Assembly: GCF_020283565.1 (NCBI RefSeq)
Contig: NC_060063.1
Location: 48,878,856-48,942,855 of the forward strand
Reading direction: 5' to 3'
DNA length: 64,000 nucleotides
Source: Trifolium pratense
Lineage: Eukaryota; Streptophyta; Magnoliopsida; Fabales; Fabaceae
The position numbers and the translations under genes are program-made. The notes below the pieces were generated by a model. That model was not told where the DNA came from. It saw only the letters and a list, made by a program, of their open reading frames with translations, and ran no database searches. Numbering within the stretch: position 1 is the stretch's first letter; each line of letters starts with the position of its first letter. Positions 54,037-64,000 of the stretch are shown one piece after another.

Positions 54037-54243
54037 ATGGTACAAAATGCAATGCAATATATGAGAAGGTATTGATTAAACATTGGTTTTCTTTTGTTAC
54101 ATATTTCTTTGAGTTTCATGACAAAACTCGATTTGCTCTCTGTTAAATTTCAGGGAAACTCGCGCTTGATGGACTGCTCACACAATAGAAGTGACAATAA
54201 AACATTAAAGCGTTGGTTCTTTATTGACAAAAGAGTTGGTTAA
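54037..54243 (+). promoter_or_regulatory. Two candidate upstream ORFs in the TPP leader
   Basis: With the predicted splice 54068|54154, uORF1 (ATG at 54037) encodes 15 residues and ends at TGA 54167-54169. uORF2 starts at ATG 54169-54171, overlapping the stop as TGATG, and would run 24 residues to TAA at 54241-54243 unless a further splice occurs. Such an arrangement could lower or condition translation of the main frame. Depends on the predicted splice. Confidence 0.35.
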
Positions 54244-54370
54244 GCTAAATATTCGTATAAATCGGTTCGGTTCAGTTGTGACAAATTCATCATAATATTG
54301 AACACAAACCATTTTTTTTGCTTTTGTTAATACATAGTTACATACCTTTTAAGTAGTTTAGTTAGGTGAA

Positions 54371-56962
<2,592 letters not shown>

Positions 56963-59054
56963 TAACTATATTATTCATATTGGTTTTTTGTATTTGATTA
57001 TTTCCTCCGCGGTTTCATTTTTTCTAATAAGATTTTGAGCAATTTTCTAATAAATTAATCATAAATGAAAGCAATTGGATTATATGTGGAATTTTGGGTT
57101 TTTGTTCAATGTAACATGATATTATTTCTATCCTTTTCTAATGTGTTAAATTTATTTATTTTTGACTGAATGTGTTGATTGAATATATACTTGGAACTAG
57201 AAAAGCATATACAATGTGTAAAAAAAATGTATATTTTAGAGTTAGAAAAGCCATATACTTGCATGTGTATAAAAAATATAATCCATACAAATTTAACAAA
57301 AATAATACTTAATAATTTTTTTAAAATGATTTAGAACATTCGAGCCAAAAATAAATCAAAATATTTGTTTTTCAGATGCAATTTTTTCTTGTTATATATG
57401 TGATGCAAAATTTCTTCACTTTAAGTAGTTCCTTTTTCTTTTATGCTCGGATCTTCCTCAACAACTATATATGCTCTTTTCTAATTTATTTCTCCTATAT
57501 TTTCTTATTCTCTTCGATAGGTGCAAAGGTAAAATTCTAGGGGATTCAAAATGCTTAATCTACAACGATATATATAAATTTTTTAAAGTTTAGTGGTTTT
57601 AGTTGAACCACCTCAGAACTCAGAACAACGTAGCTCCGCCATTGATTGTCATACACTTGCTATTACAAGACTCAAAATAACTGTTTACTTTATTTTCTTA
57701 CTATATTTATATTTATATAAGATGTCTAAAAATTTTAAAACTAACAATTTTTTCAAGCAAGAATTAGTCCATGGCTTTCGGCTTTGTGATTGCAAATACA
57801 TATGAACCATCTGATTTTATTATGACGGATGGGATTGAACTTACCAAAAAACACAATTTTCAATCTAAAAAAACTATTTAATTTAAAATTAACGGGTAAA
57901 ATTGAAAATTGTGTATTACTACATGTATTAATTACAGAAACATTTGGAATATGAGAATATTATGACTAATTTCAAAGCAGGCGAATGTTTTATTTGTTTT
58001 CAAAATTATGCATAATATGAGATAAAATTTTCAAACAATCAAATGCCTAAAGACAAACACACACTCTTTGTTTCCAAAGCCATGAATCTTGTCATTTTGT
58101 TATGCATTTTATCCTTATCTTTCAAGTAGAGAAAAGATGAACTAAAAAAATGGGACAACATGCCCAGCGGATATCACTAGATGATTGAAAAGGACAGGTA
58201 GTAAACTAGTACTCCCTTGGTACCACAATATATGTCACTTTGGAGGGAAAAAAATTGTATCACAATATATGTCGCCAGTTTTAGAAGTATAGAAACATTC
58301 ATCTATTTGATGTGGAGCATCTACTCAAATTTTGGGTGCAAAAGTGTGGGACAAGCATTATTTTTATAATAAATAATTACTAGTAATATATTTAAAGATT
58401 TGAACTCGTAAATCAAAAGATAAGGTGGATTTTGACACGAAAATTAAAAAAAAAAAAAAATTTGCATAAAATACTGTCCATTAAATTGTTCTAAAATAGT
58501 TGTTAAAATATAATTCTTTAAATTTATATGCAAAATGTAAAAAAAAGAACATATATATAGTTGCCTCAAATAAAATACTAAAATTTTAGTTTTTATCATA
58601 GTTTTACAAAAACAATGAAAAGTTGATGTTCAAATATGAAAGAAGTATTCACATTTAATATTCCAACAATATTTCAAATAGATTAACTTTGATAGAAAAA
58701 ACTTAAAAGTATATACAATTGTTAGTTTATTCAATAGTGATTGACGTTGAACTTGGTAGAGAGGATTAGAGTTTGATCCCCTGCAACTGATGCTGAAAAC
58801 AAAACAATTAAAAAATAAAAGTTAAAAGTTAAAAAAGAAAAGCCTTAAATGTTTATCGTTGGTAACTTGTTGAGTAGTCTTTTTATTGTTTAGGAGTTTA
58901 TTAATTTGCTTGGTGCGAAGTGTTCAAGGTTCGAATTACGACTTCTGTACATATAGTGCGATATTCAAACCAACTGAGTTAAACTCATGTGATGTGACTC
59001 AATATTTTGATTTTTATTAGGAAGACCACCAATTTTGACGCATCACATATTGTT
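56963..59054. other. No gene seen downstream of TPP
   Basis: AT-rich. At 58212 CTCCCTTGGTACCACAATAT followed by ATGTCACTTTGGAGGG resembles one end of a Stowaway-like MITE, but no opposite end was found. Confidence 0.4.
58895..58985 (-). mobile_element. Diverged SINE copy (27903 family)
   Basis: TTCAAGGTTCGAATTACGAC, ACATATAGTGCGATATTCAA and CCAACTGAGTTAAACTCA correspond in order to the complement of the B box, middle and A box of the 27903 SINE. Confidence 0.45.
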
Positions 59055-59093
59055 AAATTATTAAATATGTAACCAAAAAAAATTATTAAATAT
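59055..59093 (+). repeat. Tail-only micro-insertion with 14-bp target duplication
   Basis: AAATTATTAAATAT at 59055-59068 and 59080-59093 flanks GTAACCAAAAA (11 bases). Confidence 0.65.
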
Positions 59094-59169
59094 CTTAGGC
59101 ATATTTGATTACTCTTATATTATTTATTTTAAGGAAATTATAAGGATTAAAAGAGTTATAAATAATAAT

Positions 59170-59526
59170 CTCGCTGAGTTGTGGGGTGTGCTTGATGGTC
59201 TTAGGCTTGCGCGGGAACTCGACATCACAAAGTTGAAGGTACAAGTGGATTCTAGAGTTGTGGTCCAGATGTTAAACAGTACTAATACTGGTAGTACTGT
59301 CGGATGGAGGCTTATTTAGGAAATCCGTCAACTGTTAGCATTGGATTGGAAGATTAGAATTTGTCACACATACTGTAAAGCAAATGCATGTGCGGATGCT
59401 CTTGCCAACATGAGATGCGACCATGGACCTGAACTACGTGTTTATGAACAATGTCCGGCTAGTTTGAGTAGTTTATTGCTTATGGATGTAATGGGGGTTA
59501 CTACCCCTAGAGTCATCTCTATTTAG
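59170..59526 (+). pseudogene. RNase H-like domain fragment of a LINE-type element
   Basis: In one frame: LAELWGVLDGLRLARELDIT, then KVQVDSRVVVQML, an in-frame TAG (59317-59319), EIRQLLALDWKIRICHTYCK and ANACADALANM. The E-x-W-G...L..A and D-S...V...H.(Y/F)..N..AD..A pattern is the plant RNase H-like (RVT_3) domain found at the C-terminus of L1 LINEs and in free-standing pseudogenes. No upstream RT is present. Confidence 0.8.
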
Positions 59527-59606
59527 TTTCTTCCCTTAAACTTAGGCCCCTTTTGTATAAAAAAGTAATATCGAAGCTTAGTTGATAATTATTACTCCTA
59601 CTACTA

Positions 59607-59914
59607 CGTGTATGTTTGGTTTCAATTCTGGAGCATCCAGAATTGATTCTGGACGTGTAGAATTGATTCTGACTTGTTTGGTTTCTCAAAAGTAGAATTG
59701 ATTCTGCCTCCAGAATTGATTCTACTTGAAGCTAGAAATCGTAGCTTCTGATTCTAGAATTGATTTTTACACTCAAATTTTTTGTTCAACTCACTTTTTC
59801 ATGAATATATCCAAACATAAAACACTTCAGCTTAAAATCAATTTTGGCCAGAATCAATTTTACGGAATCAATTATGCCAAAATCAATTCTCTCCGCCGCA
59901 GAACCAAACACACG
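59607..59914. mobile_element. MITE forming the proximal promoter of the transaldolase gene
   Basis: About 308 bp. The left end GTGTATGTTTGGTTTC pairs with the complemented right end GCGTGTGTTTGGTTCTG. The interior repeats AGAATTGATTCT and its inverse AGAATCAATTTT many times. The element ends about 68 bp upstream of the ATG at 59983. TAC occurs at both outer borders, but I am not sure it is the target duplication. Confidence 0.7.
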
Positions 59915-59982
59915 CTACAACTTAGTCACTTACCAGTCATACTCATTGATACCAGCTCTGTAGTTTGTGAGAGTTAGCAGAA

Positions 59983-62900
59983 ATGGCATTGACCTTGCAA
60001 ACTCCGCTTTATGCAACTATCTCTTCTTCTTCTTCTTCTGCTGCATCATCATCATCATCATCAACAACAAGATCCTCCTCCTTCTCTTTCCTCCGTTCCA
60101 CACCGCCACCAACTCTTATCTTCAACTTCAACAACAATTCCTTCCCTCGAATTCGCGCTTCCTCCACCGACACCGTTATAACTGAATTAGATGCTGTTTC
60201 CTCCTTCAGCGAGATCGTTCCAGATACCGTTATTTTCGATGATTTCCAAAAGTAACAACAACAACAACATTGCTCTTTCTTACTTACTTACTTAATTCTT
60301 TGCACGGAATTTGAATTAATGAATGAATGCTTGATTGATTTTGATCTGTGAACTCACTCTTCACACAGATTTCCTCCAACTGCTGCTACTGTCAGTTCAT
60401 CGCTTATTTTGGGGATTTGTGGTCTTCCGGATACTATTTTTAGGGTCAGTTCTTCAAAATTCAACATGTGCATTTTCTTATGATTTTGAGCAAATTGTTT
60501 AATAATTTTTAATTCTTGTTGTAGAATGCTGTGGAAATGGCTTTGGCTGATTCTGAATGTTATGGATTTGAAGATAATGCAAGATTATCTTGTTTCGCCG
60601 CCAAGGTATTCCTTTTTCCAATCATATTATGGTTCTTTCTTTACTTGGTAAATGAGTTAGAATGTTAGATTGACAAAATCATCAGAATTAAAAAAATCCT
60701 TATTATATTAAATTAATATTAAATTTGTTGACAATTGATCCTATTAAAAAAAAAAATTAGTTTACCGTTCAGTCGAGAAAATATCGAACCTAGGACCTAT
60801 AGCGTACTACCCAAACCCCTCACCACTAGACCAAACCTAGTGGCTTAATTAGTTTATGTTTTCATTCATACTAAAAAGATGTAAAATAATTAGAGATATG
60901 TCGGCAAAGAAATAATCAATTAGATTACAAATTTGAATGCAGTCCTAAAAATTCGGACAGAAAAATTTATAGACGGTCATATATTTAGGGACATAGATAT
61001 TTATCCCTAATTTTCGTTTAATCATTATTTTTTGGTAATAACTAACTAAGGACAAAACTTAGGTACATTTCCTTATGTGTTTTTTGTGCTATTCTTTAGT
61101 GAGAATATGCTATTGTTAGTTTTAACAAACTTTAAGAAAATTATGGATTTGAAGAAATTCTGAGTAGTTATGAATACTGTATTTTTGGTGAAGAACAATA
61201 TGAAAGCAATTAAAGAAATGCACCTAAGTTTTTGCCCGTTAACTAATTACAATTTATGTTTTGTGGATTTGATGTTGAAATAGGCTTTAGTGAATATTGG
61301 TAGTGACATGACAAAGCTTGTCCCTGGCCGTGTTTCAACAGAAGTGGATGCGCGCCTTGCTTATGACACACCTGGCATTATCAGGAAGGTACTTGGTCTG
61401 TTTCATGATACTCATCATGTTAAAACTATATTGCTATTCATCTTGAACATGCGATTATAAATTATAATGTTGAGGTCTTTTCGAGGTTCAATGTATTCTT
61501 TCTCAGAGTTGTCAAATCAAAATTCTTCTAATGTTTCAGATTTACAAAGTTCTTATAAAGTTGTCTACTCCAGCCATGAGTAAGTGCTATGGTACCTAGT
61601 ATGCTCTTGTTACCTACATATTTAGAGAAAGGGAGTGCTTGCATAAATTCTAAAGTGTGTGTACACAATTTGATGTTCTTGACTGCTAACAAGTTTCACA
61701 GTTTTTGAACCCTCAGTGCACCACGTTTTCCCCCCCTTCTTGACAGCATGTAGTTGTTAATCTGTTTAGTAACACGCTTAACAGTTTGTAATCCTCAATG
61801 CTTAACAAAATACACGTCTTGTGCCTTGGTGGAATTTGATGTTACTGTTATAAATTTTACAGGTGCATGACCTGTTGAAGTTGTACAATGATAGTAATGT
61901 TCCTCATGACCGTCTGCTATTTAAAATTCCTGCAACTTGGCAAGTGAGTAATCCGTAACAGTAGAATGGTAGTGCCAGACAAGTTCAAAACTTTGGTGCT
62001 TTACTTAGTGTGCTCATGACTTGTTTGTTTTTTATTTAGGGAATAGAGGCTGCAAGATTGCTGGAATCCGAGGGCATACAGACACATTTGACTTTCGTTT
62101 ACAGGTTGTTTTGCTGAATATTTGAAAGAAAACTCGAGGTTTATACTTTTTACAGGAAAGGATGTCATATTTGTTGCGTAATTACTAAATATCTAGGGTG
62201 CACATTGCTTAAAGGCTTTGGTCCATCATTGTTTGCATAAAATTTTCTCTCAGGAAGATCCTCTTACATACATTATTTCTAAATGCCAGGAATTATATGA
62301 TGAGAAGTTTGACCCCAAGTTCACTGTCATTTTTTTAAAACCCAAATGGGTGACCATCTTGATTCTATTGCAATGATAACCTTCAATCAGATGCCTTTAT
62401 TGAATTATTCTATTGCAATTATAATTCTTAACTAGTTTGTAATTGGTTGATGCTGTAGATATTAGATTGGGAAATTGAAATTAAACTCAAATCCTAATCT
62501 TCAAATGAAAAGCAATCCCTGACATGATGCCCTCTAATTGGGAACTTTATGAATGTTTTGTTATGTTTTTTGCATTAAATGAAAATAGATTTACGGTCTT
62601 TGATAAAAATCATGTATTTGGGTATTCACAACTATTGTGAAAATTTTACCAATCCGTTTATAAAATTCAAACATCTAGTGAAATGTTGTATTCCCATTTG
62701 ATCTAAGCAATTTGTATTTATTGAGGAAATGAGTCCTCTTGTGTTAAAATTTGACATGACCTTATCATAATGAAAACCTTGTTCATCTCTGTTTCTTCAT
62801 GGACATTAATAGATGAGATCCTATCAAAGCTTGTGTGAGTATTTAGGAAGAGAGAGATAGATACAAAATTTCTTGTGATAAGGTCATATGAAATTTTACC

Positions 62901-64000
62901 TTCAGAGAATCAAACCCCATTTTATCCATCCCTAATCATTTTATGGACTGGTTTTATTCTTCAGCTTTGCCCAAGCTGCTGCTGCTGCTCAAGCTGGTGC
63001 TTCTGTTATTCAAATTTTTGTCGGTCGCGTCAGGGTAATTTCTATATATGTTTGATTTATGTGCGTCAGATAACACATATTAGGGAATCTTATTTAAACT
63101 TTGTGTCATTTTTCAGGACTGGGCACGTAATCATTCTGACGACAAAGAGATAGAATCTGCTAAACTAAACGGAGAGGATCCCGGGTTGGCATTGGTATGT
63201 TGTTCAATGCGGCTCTTCAATTCATGCTCTTACTCTGTGATTAGATTTTAGATTTACTTTTCTGAAAATGATCTGATAAAGCTCTTGGTGAAAACATAGA
63301 AATAGAGAATTTTTGTGGTCTAGTTTAAGTGAGCAATGTTGGTGTGACTTGTGGGGTCTACCTTGGTTCAGACAAGAATCAAAGCTTAGGCTAGAAATTT
63401 ATGTCAATTTACTAACAAAGCTTATGCCTGAAATGATTACTATCATTATTATTTTAGGTCACAAAGGCTTACAATTATATTCACAAATATGGACACAAGT
63501 CAAAATTGATGGCAGCAGCAGTTCGCAACAAGCAGGACCTATTTAGTCTTCTGGGGTAACCAAAGACTTTCCTACAATCATATTAAACTTAATTCCTTAT
63601 TTAAGTTTTATTTATACAATACCATATTAATTTTTGGTTTATATTGCTCTTGTCAAGGGTTGACTACATCATAGCTCCATTGAAGGTGTTGCAGTCTCTC
63701 AAAGAATCTGTTGCTTCTCCCGATGAGAAATACTCTTTTGTTAGAAGGCTATCACCTCAGTCTGCAGGCCGCTACGTGTTTAGTGATGAAGAGGTATGGT
63801 TTCAGTTTCAGCATCTAATATCATTTGTTGCTCCATTACTAGTTAATATAGTAGGAATTTCTTATTTGAACCTGTAAAATTGTGTTGTATCGTTATATCT
63901 CCAAGCCATAGTTGCACAACGTAATGACATTCTTCTTGGCTCTTTCCAAGTTATAATGGAAAATCAAGAACCAATTAGGTGAAGAACAACTTCAAAGTGC
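59983..64000 (+). CDS. Plastid transaldolase-like protein (TalB type), 3' end outside the window
   Basis: Transaldolase moves a dihydroxyacetone unit between sugar phosphates in the pentose-phosphate pathway. Exons: 59983-60251, 60369-60444, 60525-60605, 61284-61388, 61863-61943, 62040-62104, 62965-63034, 63117-63194, 63458-63555, 63658-63793, then a last exon near 63950-64000 and beyond. The first ten give 353 residues. Residues 1 to about 58 are Ser/Thr-rich with few acids, a typical chloroplast transit peptide ending near [23 protein letters not shown] (154-170) is the transaldolase signature with E162. K198 in [10 protein letters not shown] is the Schiff-base lysine. Several other active-site positions differ from bacterial TalB (see findings). 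The terminal exon is uncertain: using AG at 63950 brings an in-frame TAA, using AG at 63968 gives [11 protein letters not shown]. Confidence 0.88.
60765..60846 (-). mobile_element. Mini-SINE copy in transaldolase intron 3
   Basis: Flanked by AATTAGTTTA at 60755-60764 and 60847-60856. On the minus strand it reads AAGCCACTAGGTTTGGTCTA, then GTGGTGAGGGG, and has GGTTCGATA as a B-box-like word. Same family as 24301-24385. Confidence 0.65.

Larger units (their letters stand above)
51135..54370 (+). other. Spliced 5' leader of the TPP gene (predicted)
   Basis: A CT-rich first leader exon seems to end at AAATCAG|GTTTGT (51357). A second exon is bounded by TCGCAG|GTGCTG (53994) and AGAAG|GTATTG (54068). 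A third begins after TTTCAG (54154) and may be spliced again (GTTG|GTTAAG, about 54237) before the coding ATG. Leader introns are common in plant TPP genes. The first intron (2.6 kb) holds a repeated block, a hAT-like repeat and an (AT)n tract. Confidence 0.5.

Overview
The window is plant nuclear DNA, AT-rich, intron-containing and full of transposable elements. The proteins, the element families and the long AT-rich spacers suggest a papilionoid legume of the Medicago/clover type; that is inference, because no species marker is present.

Layout. Positions 1-10561 are most of an Athila/Calypso-type Ty3-gypsy element on the minus strand. Its 5' LTR, tRNA-Asp primer site, gag-pol frame (broken by one TGA) and a third ORF in the env-like position are all present; its 3' LTR lies beyond the left edge. 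It sits in a Helitron-type helicase relic that is also split by a solo LTR (10562-11465). From 11.5 to 18.4 kb there are small elements only: MITEs, a MITE nested in a SINE, a hAT relic, a TRIM and a LINE 3' end. From 18.4 to 23.4 kb I see no gene.

Five host genes follow. A single-exon PAP2-family lipid/isoprenoid phosphatase lies at 23455-24153 (-). A single-exon C2H2-like zinc-finger-family protein that lacks the finger lies at 29530-30357 (+). Adenine phosphoribosyltransferase occupies 33874-45645 (-) with six coding exons; its second intron (8.5 kb) holds a solo LTR and a 4.8-kb CACTA element, and its fourth intron holds a 1.9-kb hAT element. Trehalose-6-phosphate phosphatase has eleven coding exons at 54371-56962 (+), with a spliced leader starting near 51.1 kb. 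A plastid transaldolase-like gene starts at 59983 (+) and runs off the right edge. Exon boundaries of the last three were set by hand from GT/AG sites and unbroken reading frames.

The genes do not form a functional cluster. Three of them (APT, TPP, transaldolase) are housekeeping metabolism enzymes: adenine salvage, trehalose signalling and pentose-phosphate chemistry.

The most unusual signal is a set of about ten tiny insertions, 8-24 bp each. Each is a few bases plus a poly(A) or poly(T) run between direct repeats of 12-19 bp. They look like retroposition events truncated almost to the tail. Longer insertions of 45 bp, 141 bp and full SINEs with the same tail types suggest which elements they derive from.
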